From a virus, in the IMG/VR virus record IMGVR_UViG_3300044732_000912, positions 1 through 30,572 of that record: a DNA stretch of 30,572 nt, one strand, 5' to 3'. Below the pieces are notes generated by a model. That model ran no database searches and was not told the origin of the DNA. It worked only from the letters and a program-made list of their open reading frames with translations. Position 1 is the stretch's first letter; each line of letters begins with the position of its first letter. This document shows, piece after piece, positions 21,504 through 29,306 of the stretch. A program made the position numbers and the translations under genes.

Positions 21504-21554
21504 GGCCAGCTCCTTGGTTAGCTGGCCAGGCGTTATACCCGAATGGGAATAACG
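21504..21554 (-). promoter_or_regulatory. tandem RNA hairpins at the scaffold translation start
   Basis: In the leftward RNA, CGUUAU-U-CCC pairs with GGG-U-AUAACG (21531-21554; 9 bp, one U-U mismatch, 4-nt loop). Three bases later a perfect 8-bp stem GGCCAGCU/AGCUGGCC (21504-21511 with 21520-21527) has loop AACCAAGG. The Shine-Dalgarno AAGGAG spans the loop and the 3' stem and ends nine bases before the scaffold AUG at 21500. This layout would make scaffold translation depend on opening or protein binding of the hairpin. Confidence 0.6.
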
Positions 21555-21585
21555 TGTCTACTTTTGGGTGCCGACATACCCCACA

Positions 21586-23835
21586 TCAATTCAGAGGCAT
21601 GTCAGGAGCCCCAGAGGGCGCCCTGGGAGCCTGGCTGTCCATGCCGGGCGCCTGGGGAGCATTACCCGCCCCTTCCGGCCCCTGCATGGCTGCGCCGGGC
21701 ATCATGCCCCCTCCTGGGTTGCTGATGCCCTTCATCGCATTCATGGCGACGATCGACGGCAGATCGGACACGAAGGCCTCGGTGATGTCGATCCGGCTGC
21801 CCATGGCCTGGATAAGCTGCTCGAGAGCCCACTGGGGGTTCATCCCAGGGATCTGCAGCATGAGAGGCATCAGCCTCTCCATGTTGGCAACTTCCTGCGC
21901 CTGGTTCGGGCGGCCCATGGAATCCGCCTCGATCTCGAGGAAGACCTCCTGCGCGACCTCCTGAGCCGTCATCTCTGGCCAGACGGCGCCAGGACCGGCG
22001 ATCTGCAGCACCGTCTCCTTGCTGGTGTTCAGCAGAAGCACCTGTCCCGCGGCGCGGGCAAGCTGCGTCAGGATGTCGTTCAGGTCGTCGATGCTCGAGC
22101 CCAGGGCCGAAGTCATCGATGACTGCGCAATGCTCGATTCAGTGGCCGTGGCATTCGACGTGCCGCCAAGGTTGGCCTCCTGGGTGCCGACAGAACGGAG
22201 GATGTCCGTGAAGGTCTGCTCTGTCTCATACATATTCGGGTCAATGCCGGGGCCGCGGACCACCTGCAGGAGGTCGTCCACCTTCTGGCCCGGCTGGAGG
22301 GCATTCAGCTCCACGACGGCATTCGCCGGGCGGTTCTGCAGCTTGGCGAGATCCTCCTCGTCGAGCATGCCCTGAGCCGTGGCCGTCAGGGGCCGGTTGG
22401 CAATACGATGCTCACGCAGGCCCTCGCGGGCGCGGTTGATCTCCATCTGGGGGTGCCGGATGAGCGTGACGTCGGACGGCGGGAAAATCGTCTTCTCTGA
22501 ATCGCTCTCGTTCATCACCAGGGCGAACCAGGGATAGAACCGCTCCATGTAAACCTCGGGAGCGGCAGGCTCCCGCAGGAAGTCCTTGTAGCCATCGCAG
22601 AGGATGTAAACGAGGCCATCCGTCTTGGAGTAGACCTCCCAGACGCAGGCCACGTCCTGGGTAGCCGCATCATCGGACTTGCCGTCCTGCATGAAGTGCC
22701 GCGCGAGCGTGACCACATCCTGGCCGGTGTCGGACCTCTTGTAGGCGTTGTAACCCTTGCCCACATCGATTCGGTAGATCCGCTTAACCTCATCGACGGA
22801 CAGCATGTACTCCTGCGCAACCCAATCGGCGCCCAGGAACTCTCGCAAGTGGACACACTTCGGGTCGGGGATGATCGACATCGATGTCGGGTAATCGAAG
22901 ATCAGACCTTCACGCACCACCTGGTCCTGCTGGGCCTGGAGGTCCTGCACGATCAACCGGAGACGCTCGATCTCCGCGGCATCCTGCTGGGTGATGCCGT
23001 CAGCGATGTCAGCCGAGAGCTGCTCCATGGTGGCGAGCTGGTTGGAAATGTCGGCAATCCTGGCCTCGATCTCGGGGCGCACCTGCATGAGGCGCTGGAA
23101 GCCCAGCTTCACGTAGCCCACGCCGGTCGTGACGGCCCGGCGGACCATCAGCTTCATCATCGTCTTGAAGGGATGGACCTGTTCCTGAATGTTGTATTCG
23201 TAGACCACCTCAAGGGTCTTGCCGATACGCTCAACCTGCTCGATCTGATCGCGCACCTGGGCGGCGTCCTCAATCACAGCCTGGGCGATCTGGGCAGCCT
23301 GCATCACCATCGGATCGGGGGGCGGCGGCGGCATCTGCATGCCGGTCATCGGATCCACCTGCGGCATCATCGACTGCTGGGCCATGGCCACGGCATCCAT
23401 GGCAGCCTTCAGTGCCGTATTGGAGCCATCCCAGACCGTTCCCAGGAGCCGCTGGCGGCGCCGGGCGACGGCCTTGGGGTTCTTTGCGTAGAGGGCCGCC
23501 ACTCGCTGCTGGATGTGGCGCAGGGTTATGTTGACCACATAATTGTTGTCCTGGCCGGTGCCGGGCCACTGCTTGCCGAGGGCAAACTCCTGGTCGGAGC
23601 GCATCCGGTCGAAGTCCTTCTTCCACCGCTCCTTGCCCTTCTTCACGTTGGCCGTCCAAGCGCGCACCAAAGCCTCGCGCGACGGGCTCATCTCCGGTGC
23701 CTCGCGCTCGAGGACCTTGCCTTCAGGATCCATCAGACCGGCGAGGGCATTGCCGGTGGGGGAATTCTCCATCATCGCTCCAGCCATGGGATCGAGGGGC
23801 GCGTTGGGGTCTACCGGGGGGATACCGAGGCTCAT
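21586..23835 (-). CDS. portal protein, P22 portal-like (749 aa)
   Basis: The frame is open to 23898, but the ATG at 23835 (MSLGIPPVDPNAPLD) starts one base after the terminase stop and is preferred. Residues about 50-115 hold the typical start of P22-type portals: KGKERWKKDFDRMRSDQEFA, LGKQWPGTGQDNNYVVNITL, RHIQQRVAALYAKNPKAVAR. The central part includes VHPFKTMMKLMVRRAVTTGV, strands around FDYPTSMSIIPDPKCVHLRE and VACVWEVYSKTDGLVYILCD, and the long helix near RHPQMEINRAREGLREHRIA. The length is close to the 725 aa of P22 gp1. The C-terminal 60 residues are Met/Pro/Gly-rich. The dodecameric portal is the DNA entry and exit channel and binds terminase. Confidence 0.9.
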   Translation of the reverse strand: MSLGIPPVDPNAPLDPMAGAMMENSPTGNALAGLMDPEGKVLEREAPEMSPSREALVRAWTANVKKGKERWKKDFDRMRSDQEFALGKQWPGTGQDNNYVVNITLRHIQQRVAALYAKNPKAVARRRQRLLGTVWDGSNTALKAAMDAVAMAQQSMMPQVDPMTGMQMPPPPPDPMVMQAAQIAQAVIEDAAQVRDQIEQVERIGKTLEVVYEYNIQEQVHPFKTMMKLMVRRAVTTGVGYVKLGFQRLMQVRPEIEARIADISNQLATMEQLSADIADGITQQDAAEIERLRLIVQDLQAQQDQVVREGLIFDYPTSMSIIPDPKCVHLREFLGADWVAQEYMLSVDEVKRIYRIDVGKGYNAYKRSDTGQDVVTLARHFMQDGKSDDAATQDVACVWEVYSKTDGLVYILCDGYKDFLREPAAPEVYMERFYPWFALVMNESDSEKTIFPPSDVTLIRHPQMEINRAREGLREHRIANRPLTATAQGMLDEEDLAKLQNRPANAVVELNALQPGQKVDDLLQVVRGPGIDPNMYETEQTFTDILRSVGTQEANLGGTSNATATESSIAQSSMTSALGSSIDDLNDILTQLARAAGQVLLLNTSKETVLQIAGPGAVWPEMTAQEVAQEVFLEIEADSMGRPNQAQEVANMERLMPLMLQIPGMNPQWALEQLIQAMGSRIDITEAFVSDLPSIVAMNAMKGISNPGGGMMPGAAMQGPEGAGNAPQAPGMDSQAPRAPSGAPDMPLN

Positions 23836-23836
23836 G

Positions 23837-25405
23837 TCACCATCCTGCTCTAGCGCGACTGAATTCAGTTTTGCGTTTCTCGCGTTTTGCCATTTCATGC
23901 AGCCAGGCGCCAGTGCCGAAAGAGGTTTCCGGCGCCTGCACCTGCTTCGACCTGGGCCGCATCTGCTTCAAGAGGCCGAGGCCCATCATCGAGAGGGCGT
24001 CCACGAAGTCATCGTGGCTCGCCGCCGGGAACTTCAGGATCTCGGAGCGGGCTTCCGGCCACCAGGAGGCGAATGCCGGGAAGTAGATCTTGCCAGACGA
24101 CATGCGGCCCAGGACGGACTGAGCGCGGCTCTGCTTGTCGCCAATGGGCGTGATCTCGTCGATCGCCGCATAGGACTTCGTCTCCACCATGCGCTTGCGC
24201 AGGAAGGGGCCGATCGACTTGGAGATGTGCCCCTTCTCGGCAAACCAGAAGATCGGCTTATACTTTCTGATGAGGTTGCACATCTGCTCGACGGCCCGAT
24301 CGGTGGGGATCCTGGCCCACACTGAATCGGGCATGATCCAGATGTCGTCATTCTTATCCACGCCGAAGGCCAGGAGGCAGGTGCGATCGCGATCCTGCTG
24401 GGTCGAAACGGCATGATCCGACGCACAGTAGAAGCGCAGCTCCTCGTCCTTCGGCCTGGCGTTCGGCGAGTGGTACTCGGACAGCATGTCAGCACGAAAG
24501 AAGATGCCATCTTCAGGCGCCGGGCGGCCCTGGTAGAGAGCCATGAAGCCGCGGGGATCCGTGCGCTTCTGGGATTCAAGGTATGCACTATCGAAGCGTT
24601 CAGGCCAGAGCGCCTCGCCGGGCTTCCGGCCCAGGATGTCGTTGTCCTCGGCAAGGGCCGGAAGGTCCACCATATGCCACTTCGCAGCTTCCTTCTCGTT
24701 GTAGAAGGGGTTCGCAGGATCCGTCAGACAGCCAATGAGGTCCGATTCATGCCATCTGGTTTGAATCAGCACTATGCGCCCGTCTCGGCTCTGGAGGCGG
24801 GTACTCATCACCTGGGTGTACCAGGACCAGAGCTTCTCGCGGATGACCTTCGAATCCGCCTCTTCGCGCGACTTCAGTGGGTCATCAATTAGGAGTAAAT
24901 TCGCACCTCGCCCGGTGGCCGCGGAGCCGCGCCCGAGGAAGAAGGCCCTACCCCCGCTTTCCAGCTCGACGCGATCGACGGCAGCCGCACCGGCCTTCAC
25001 CTCGATATTCGGGAACACATGCTTGTAGAGCGGCTCGCGCAAGGTGTCTCGAATCTTGCGACCGAAATCCCACGCAAATTGGCTCGAATACGTAGCAACC
25101 ATGACATGGTTGCCGGGATTTCGGCCCATGTACCAGGGAATGAAGGTATGGGAAGCCAGGTGCGTCTTTCCGTGCCGAGGCGGAACAGTGATGATCAGAC
25201 GCTGCATGAGCCCCTTCTCAACCTGCTCGAGGGCAGCCGCGATCACCTTGTGATACCTCTGCGCCTGGTAGGCTGACTTGCCTACATTGTCGGGATCATT
25301 GGCATCAGGGCTGAGGTACTCGGCAAACGTGATGAGATCATCCCGCGAAGAGATGATCTTCTTCTTGCGAAGCAGGAGACTCTTGAGGCGCTCGTCTTCG
25401 GTCAT
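23837..25405 (-). CDS. terL: terminase large subunit (522 aa)
   Basis: The preferred start is the ATG at 25405, overlapping the previous stop (TGATG). The ATPase part has Walker A VPPRHGKTHLAS (residues 74-85), with the Walker B aspartate in LLLIDDPLKS (D174-D175) and a likely motif III region near RIVLIQTRWHESD (residues 210-222). The RNase-H-like nuclease part has D330 in YCASDHAVST, a middle acid near FWFAEKGH (E390) and the DD pair in SHDDFVDAL (D465-D466). The enzyme cuts concatemeric DNA and drives packaging into the prohead through the portal encoded directly after it. No small subunit gene is recognised next to it. Confidence 0.95.
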   Translation of the reverse strand: MTEDERLKSLLLRKKKIISSRDDLITFAEYLSPDANDPDNVGKSAYQAQRYHKVIAAALEQVEKGLMQRLIITVPPRHGKTHLASHTFIPWYMGRNPGNHVMVATYSSQFAWDFGRKIRDTLREPLYKHVFPNIEVKAGAAAVDRVELESGGRAFFLGRGSAATGRGANLLLIDDPLKSREEADSKVIREKLWSWYTQVMSTRLQSRDGRIVLIQTRWHESDLIGCLTDPANPFYNEKEAAKWHMVDLPALAEDNDILGRKPGEALWPERFDSAYLESQKRTDPRGFMALYQGRPAPEDGIFFRADMLSEYHSPNARPKDEELRFYCASDHAVSTQQDRDRTCLLAFGVDKNDDIWIMPDSVWARIPTDRAVEQMCNLIRKYKPIFWFAEKGHISKSIGPFLRKRMVETKSYAAIDEITPIGDKQSRAQSVLGRMSSGKIYFPAFASWWPEARSEILKFPAASHDDFVDALSMMGLGLLKQMRPRSKQVQAPETSFGTGAWLHEMAKREKRKTEFSRARAGW

Positions 25406-26049
25406 CAATTCCTCGAAATGGAGCGCGCGGCGACCTGCATGATGTCGCGCACATAGTTCAGGTCAGTCGGTGCAACTTTCCAGCCAACGGTGATCTGGCC
25501 GATGAACTGGTTGATCTCGGGCGGCACGCTGACACGGCAAGTGAAGGTCACGCCCTGCCGGATGTACCAAAGCCCAATCTCGCTCTGCGGGCGGGTGTAC
25601 GTGCCGCAGGGAACTTCGCTCGCAATGAGCGCAATCACGTCGCTGTTGTTCGACGGGTTGTTCGTGAACAGTCCGACATCAAGCCCTTCGACTTCGGGCG
25701 CGCGGCCACCCTCGCGCAAGTATGCGCGCTCGGAGATGCGCGTGTTCAGGATGGGATCAACCTTGAAGATCAGCAGAACGTCAGCCTGCAAGTCAGCCAT
25801 CGTCGTAGCCGCCACTTGGTCGAAACGGTCTGCGTTCATGGTCGGAAGCTCTTGCTGCTTCTGCCACACGTTGAAGAACAGGTCGAAGTTCTTGTGGATG
25901 AAGTACCCGCTGAAAGCGAGGATGCCGAGAAGGATCACGACAATCAGCTTGAAGGGGCTGTCAACGTATTGAAGCACGGACATGGCCGTGCCAGTGACGC
26001 CGGAAGCGCCACTGGCTGGCTTGTCCTCGGGAACATCACCCTCGGCCAT
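25405..26049 (-). CDS. single-span membrane protein with T-holin-like layout (214 aa)
   Basis: About 32 N-terminal residues, acidic and Ser/Gly-rich, precede one transmembrane segment (FKLIVVILLGILAFSGYFI, residues 33-51). A 160-residue soluble domain follows, with two Cys (C148 in EVPCGTYTRP and C171 in FTCRVSVP) that could form a disulfide outside the cytoplasm. This matches the layout of the T4 holin T: short cytoplasmic start, one span, large periplasmic domain with a disulfide, and 218 aa. It is next to an endolysin gene without signal sequence, which needs a holin. A holin is therefore the best guess; sequence homology to T was not tested. Confidence 0.6.
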   Translation of the reverse strand: MAEGDVPEDKPASGASGVTGTAMSVLQYVDSPFKLIVVILLGILAFSGYFIHKNFDLFFNVWQKQQELPTMNADRFDQVAATTMADLQADVLLIFKVDPILNTRISERAYLREGGRAPEVEGLDVGLFTNNPSNNSDVIALIASEVPCGTYTRPQSEIGLWYIRQGVTFTCRVSVPPEINQFIGQITVGWKVAPTDLNYVRDIMQVAARSISRN

Positions 26050-26051
26050 GT

Positions 26052-26297
26052 TCAGTCCTTTTTCAGGGCCTTGAGACGGCCAATGAGCTTCGCCGGGTCG
26101 AGCCCAGCCTTGGATGCGGCTTCCAGCGCCACGCTGCCACCGGGAATGACGGCAGCGGCCATTGGGAGTGCTACTTCCGGCGCACCTACAACGAACCGCG
26201 CCAGTACCCGCGCGATGTCGCTGTTGTCGATCTTGCCGTCAGCGATCACGTCACCGATGGTGTCCGCGATCTGCGAAATGAGGCTCTCGTCGCTCAT
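26052..26297 (-). CDS. small lysis-region protein (81 aa)
   Basis: The ATG at 26297 (MSDESLISQIADTIGDVIAD) lies 2 nt after the endolysin stop; a longer frame to 26387 overlaps the endolysin gene and is rejected. Residues 37-58 (VVGAPEVALPMAAAVIPGGS) are moderately hydrophobic but interrupted by Pro and Gly, so a membrane span is possible but not certain. The C-terminus is basic (GRLKALKKD). It sits between endolysin and the T-holin-like gene, so an antiholin, second holin or spanin-like accessory is possible. No family is recognised, and it lacks the HTH expected of a small terminase. Confidence 0.6.
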   Translation of the reverse strand: MSDESLISQIADTIGDVIADGKIDNSDIARVLARFVVGAPEVALPMAAAVIPGGSVALEAASKAGLDPAKLIGRLKALKKD

Positions 26298-26299
26298 GG

Positions 26300-26749
26300 T
26301 CAGGCGTCCTTCGTGAGGTAGAGTTTCTTCTCGGCTTCGCGACGGCGGGTCAGCCCAGCCAGCACCTTGCCAGCGGCCTTGTTCCACATGAGGAAGGCGT
26401 CTGCGGCCTTGTCGTGATGGCCCTCGTTGTGATGGCGCACCACGGATGACTTGGCGAAGTTCGCGGGGCCGATGTTGTAGCAGAGGCTCGTCATCGCCGC
26501 GTTCTGGTTGCCCGTCATCGACACGGTGATGGCCTTGTCCACGGCGGCCTCATACTTCTCGATGTCGCGCGCCAGGATCTCCTCGGCTTCCTTTTCGGTG
26601 ATGGTCATGCCGGGAGTGACCTTCGGCTCGCCAGCCATCGACGTGTGGCCGTAGCCGATGGTGTCAACGCCAGCACTGCACTTGTAGGTCTTGAGCCTCA
26701 GTCCTTCGAAGGACTTGAGAAGGTCAAGGCCAGCCTTGTTCGTCTTCAT
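26300..26749 (-). CDS. GH24 (T4-lysozyme-like) endolysin (149 aa)
   Basis: AGGAG lies eight bases before the ATG at 26749. The catalytic region reads LLKSFEGLRLKTYKCSAGVD then TIGYGHT: the E-x8-D/C-x5-T triad of GH24 is E15, C24 and T30, with Cys replacing the Asp20 of T4 lysozyme as in several phage enzymes. NQNAAMTSLCYNIGPANFAK and GLTRRREAEKKLYL complete the family pattern. It is a muramidase that cuts peptidoglycan. No signal peptide or signal-anchor is seen, so a holin must release it; the neighbouring membrane protein fits. Length is normal for the family. Confidence 0.93.
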   Translation of the reverse strand: MKTNKAGLDLLKSFEGLRLKTYKCSAGVDTIGYGHTSMAGEPKVTPGMTITEKEAEEILARDIEKYEAAVDKAITVSMTGNQNAAMTSLCYNIGPANFAKSSVVRHHNEGHHDKAADAFLMWNKAAGKVLAGLTRRREAEKKLYLTKDA

Positions 26750-26775
26750 GGGTACTTCTCCTGTCTAGTCTTCAA

Positions 26776-27174
26776 TTAAGTGGCCGGGGTTTCGGCGGGG
26801 GCCTCGGCGGGGGCCTCGGCGGGGGCCTCGGCTGGGGCTTCGGTCGTCGTGGTCGAACCGTCAGTCGTCGTGGTCGAACCGTCAGTCGTCGGAGCGGCCT
26901 GCGGCGGCACTGCCATAGGCGGCGTGTACGGCGCGGGGAACTTGGCGAACACCATGCCCATCTTCGCGGAGAAGGACGCAAGAGCGGTAAGATCGTCGTT
27001 CAGAGCCTCACGCTGGGCCGTCATGATGGCGATCTGGTTGTCGAGGTAATAGGCGTTGCCATTCACCTTGTTCGCGTGATCCACCACTGCTTCAAGAATG
27101 AACGTGACTTCTTCCGCAGTGAAACCAGCGTTGCCGAGAGTGTCGGTAAAGAGCTTGTCGTTTTCCATTTCCAT
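26776..27174 (-). CDS. late protein with repeat-rich Thr/Ala/Pro tail (132 aa)
   Basis: Two ATGs (27174 and 27168) are possible; AAGGA is better spaced to the second. Residues 1-80 are helical (FTAEEVTFILEAVVDHANKV, YYLDNQIAIMTAQREALNDD, LTALASFSAKMGMVFAKFPA). From residue 95 the chain is low-complexity: a repeated Thr-rich TTDGSTTT unit, then EAPA repeated four times. The tail is encoded by a 21-bp unit repeated twice and a 12-bp unit repeated five times. No family is recognised. It lies between tail and lysis genes, so a minor tail or lysis accessory protein is possible. The repeats invite length variation without frameshift. Confidence 0.65.
   Translation of the reverse strand: MEMENDKLFTDTLGNAGFTAEEVTFILEAVVDHANKVNGNAYYLDNQIAIMTAQREALNDDLTALASFSAKMGMVFAKFPAPYTPPMAVPPQAAPTTDGSTTTTDGSTTTTEAPAEAPAEAPAEAPAETPAT
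26786..26884. repeat. in-frame micro- and minisatellite repeats (12-bp x5 and 21-bp x2)
   Basis: Five 12-bp units (26786-26845; GGGGCCTCGGCG and variants) are followed by two identical 21-bp units starting GTCGTCGTGG (26843-26863 and 26864-26884) plus a partial third. All unit lengths are multiples of three, so gain or loss changes only the tail length of the 132-aa protein. Confidence 0.85.
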
Positions 27175-27223
27175 TTTCCTTAAAAGTTAGTTGTTACGGA
27201 CCCCAGAGAGCCGCTCACGCCTC

Positions 27224-28000
27224 CTATGGTGAATAGAACGATGCAGCACAGAAGAGGCCGCGATTGCGGTCCAAGCTGTGGGCGGCAGCCGTATAGTCGT
27301 ACCTAGAAAGAGCAGACTGCGTGTAGCCCGAACCGTTGATGTCGTAGTGGCGGGTCAGGTTCGTAATTGATATTGGGCCAGATTGGTCAGAGGAACCTGC
27401 TGACGCTATGATGCAGCTATTGGGAACAACATTGAACACACTAGGCGATGGCCCAGAAATCGCTGTTTGCAAGACCTGAACCCTGTCGCCAACAAGTCTG
27501 AAGATGCCTTGGACGCTACTGCCTGTGTGCGACGAGGTGACGGTAGAGTTGACTACTGTGCCTGTCGGAACGTACCCAGCGTACAACGAGGCACGATTGT
27601 ATTCACCGTCTGCTACGTCGCTGTTTCCGTGAGTAGTGACCTGTGACATAACCACGCCGTTGACGGTGCAGCCTGTGTGCGTCACAGCGGTAGTGGCCGT
27701 TCTTCGCGTCTGAACCGCCACGACGATGTAGCGTTTCGGGTCTTCAGCGCCGAGATTGACTGACGTGTTAAGGCCCGACCAAACGCCCGTATATTCGAAC
27801 ACGCGAACACCGGGAACGATGGGAGGCGTCGCCCGCTTGCCGTAAAACTCATACATGCCAAAGGTGCTGGTGCTGAAGTACCCCGTCTGATTGTCGTCAG
27901 TCCACCACTGCCTGCCAGCGTAGGCACCCATGTCGAGGCCCCAGCCAAACTCGCTGTTGACCATGCTCATAGCAAGCTGCCCAGACCAAGGAAGGGTCAT
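27224..28000 (-). CDS. tail-fibre-type structural protein (258 aa)
   Basis: The start overlaps the previous stop (TAATG). The N-terminus MTLPWSGQLAMSMVNSEFGW is a start pattern common in phage tail and fibre proteins (MxLPxSGxISMSxVNxE). The rest is strand-rich, with aromatic and Gly/Ser residues (YFSTSTFGMYEFYGKRATPP, KRYIVVAVQTRRTATTAVTH, SLYAGYVPTGTVVNSTVTSS) and few charged residues, as in host-facing tail proteins. It follows the S74-containing fibre and ends before the lysis group. Precise role, such as receptor binding, is not shown by the sequence. Confidence 0.65.
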   Translation of the reverse strand: MTLPWSGQLAMSMVNSEFGWGLDMGAYAGRQWWTDDNQTGYFSTSTFGMYEFYGKRATPPIVPGVRVFEYTGVWSGLNTSVNLGAEDPKRYIVVAVQTRRTATTAVTHTGCTVNGVVMSQVTTHGNSDVADGEYNRASLYAGYVPTGTVVNSTVTSSHTGSSVQGIFRLVGDRVQVLQTAISGPSPSVFNVVPNSCIIASAGSSDQSGPISITNLTRHYDINGSGYTQSALSRYDYTAAAHSLDRNRGLFCAASFYSP

Positions 28001-29241
28001 TACGCGCCCTCCAGCTTCGCAATGCGGCGGTTGAGTTGCTGCACCATCGCAACGAGGTCAGCGATCATCTCGTCCTTCTGGACGGTCAGGTACGCATCGC
28101 CTTCGTCGGACTTAGCAACAGGGTTTTCGGCCACGTACTGATCGGAAACGGACTGAGCCTCTTGCGCGATGAAGCCGATTTCCCGCTCGCGGTACTTCCG
28201 GTTCGTGAGTTCGCGGCCCTTCTTGTTCCAAGCGAAGGAGACAGGGCGAAGGCCCATTATGCGCTCTTCGTAACCGTCGAGGTCGCGCACCGCCTCCTTG
28301 AGCCGCGCGTCAGACCAATAGGAAACGAGGTTGCCGGGAACGAAGAAGTCCAAGTTGTTGGAGTACCAAATCCAGCGGCCAGAGCTGTTCTGGACGCCGC
28401 CGTCACCTGTGTTGATATAGAAGTCCCAAAGCAGGCTTCCGGGGTAGTGAAGCGAGAGCTTGGGCAGCGTTTTCTGGATTTGCAGATCACCCGACATGGT
28501 GTCGCCCCACTTGGCGACCGCATTGGTGCAATAGTCGGACTGACGGGCGCTATCTACGCGAAGGCCATAGGTCGAAGAACCATTCCAGCCCATGAGGTTC
28601 GGATATCCACCCGACCACGCGGAAGCAGAGTTGGTTGTATCAATGGCGGCACCAGTGGGGGCCGTACCACCAGAGGCGTCGATGATCGAATGGCCGTTGC
28701 CGAAAGCCTTCCAACCGAGTTCACCGACAACATAGCTACCGACGCCCTTTGTGACCCAATCGCCGTTAGTAGCGGTCGGAACCTTGCTGTCGAGGGCGGG
28801 CTGTAGGCCCGTCACGTCAGAAATGACATGATTGTGGGCGGCGGGGGCCGCGCCAACATCGGCTGCTGTCAGCACCACATCGCCCGTCTTGGCGTTCACG
28901 CTCGTCACGGGGGCGGTCGTTGCCGCCGGGGTCGGCGTGTAGATCAGGCCGTCAGCGCCAAGACGAGAATAGTTGTCAGCATCAGCAGAGAGAAGCGGGT
29001 GAGTGTGGGTCGCATCCGCCGCTCCAACATCTGCCGCCGTCAGAACGACATCGCCAACCTTGGTGTTCACGCTGGTGACAGGTGCATCGCCGCCAGTGGG
29101 AAGATCAATCGGCGTGCCAGCCGGGTCGATGTAGCCAAGCTTCTGGTCGGCAAAATTGACATAGAGCGAACCCGTGGGCTGCGAGCCAACTGTGGGGCGA
29201 GCGCCGGGAACGCTTGAACGGGAAATCTGAACTTGGGTCAT
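28000..29241 (-). CDS. tail fibre with C-terminal S74 chaperone domain (413 aa)
   Basis: AGGAG precedes the ATG at 29241. Residues about 54-76 and 111-133 carry the fibre repeat TSVN-x-K-x-GDVVLTAADVG followed by Ala/His-rich linkers, often the shaft of trimeric fibres. The last 110 residues are a peptidase S74-type intramolecular chaperone: SDARLKEAVRDLDGYEERIM with the likely nucleophile Ser, a GFIAQEAQSV signature, and a terminal coiled coil (MIADLVAMVQQLNRRIAKLE). S74 domains promote fibre trimerisation and are then cut off at their N-terminal border by self-cleavage. Two hairpins lie directly upstream in the RNA leader. The domain call is firm; the host receptor is unknown. Confidence 0.85.
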   Translation of the reverse strand: MTQVQISRSSVPGARPTVGSQPTGSLYVNFADQKLGYIDPAGTPIDLPTGGDAPVTSVNTKVGDVVLTAADVGAADATHTHPLLSADADNYSRLGADGLIYTPTPAATTAPVTSVNAKTGDVVLTAADVGAAPAAHNHVISDVTGLQPALDSKVPTATNGDWVTKGVGSYVVGELGWKAFGNGHSIIDASGGTAPTGAAIDTTNSASAWSGGYPNLMGWNGSSTYGLRVDSARQSDYCTNAVAKWGDTMSGDLQIQKTLPKLSLHYPGSLLWDFYINTGDGGVQNSSGRWIWYSNNLDFFVPGNLVSYWSDARLKEAVRDLDGYEERIMGLRPVSFAWNKKGRELTNRKYREREIGFIAQEAQSVSDQYVAENPVAKSDEGDAYLTVQKDEMIADLVAMVQQLNRRIAKLEGA

Positions 29242-29257
29242 CTGCCCACTCCTAAAT

Positions 29258-29299
29258 CGTTATCTAACGAAGGGTGGGGGAGACACGGATGTCTCCCCC
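29258..29299 (-). promoter_or_regulatory. stem-loops between two tail-fibre genes
   Basis: GGGGGAGACA (29276-29285) and TGTCTCCCCC (29290-29299) form a perfect 10-bp stem whose RNA loop on the leftward strand is UCCG, a UNCG-type tetraloop. A second short palindrome CGTTA-TC-TAACG (29258-29269) follows, before the ribosome-binding site of the S74 fibre. No U-tract follows the first stem, so an RNA-processing or stability element, or weak terminator, is more likely than a full terminator. Confidence 0.6.
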
Positions 29300-29306
29300 T
29301 GCTTGC

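Noticed and set aside
22696-23853. Rightward frame of 385 codons opposite the portal gene
   Set aside because: Antisense shadow; Leu/His/Gly-rich product without domain pattern.
23836-23898. Longer portal start at 23898
   Set aside because: It would overlap the terminase C-terminus by 62 nt; the ATG at 23835 lies one base after the terminase stop and begins the plausible portal sequence.
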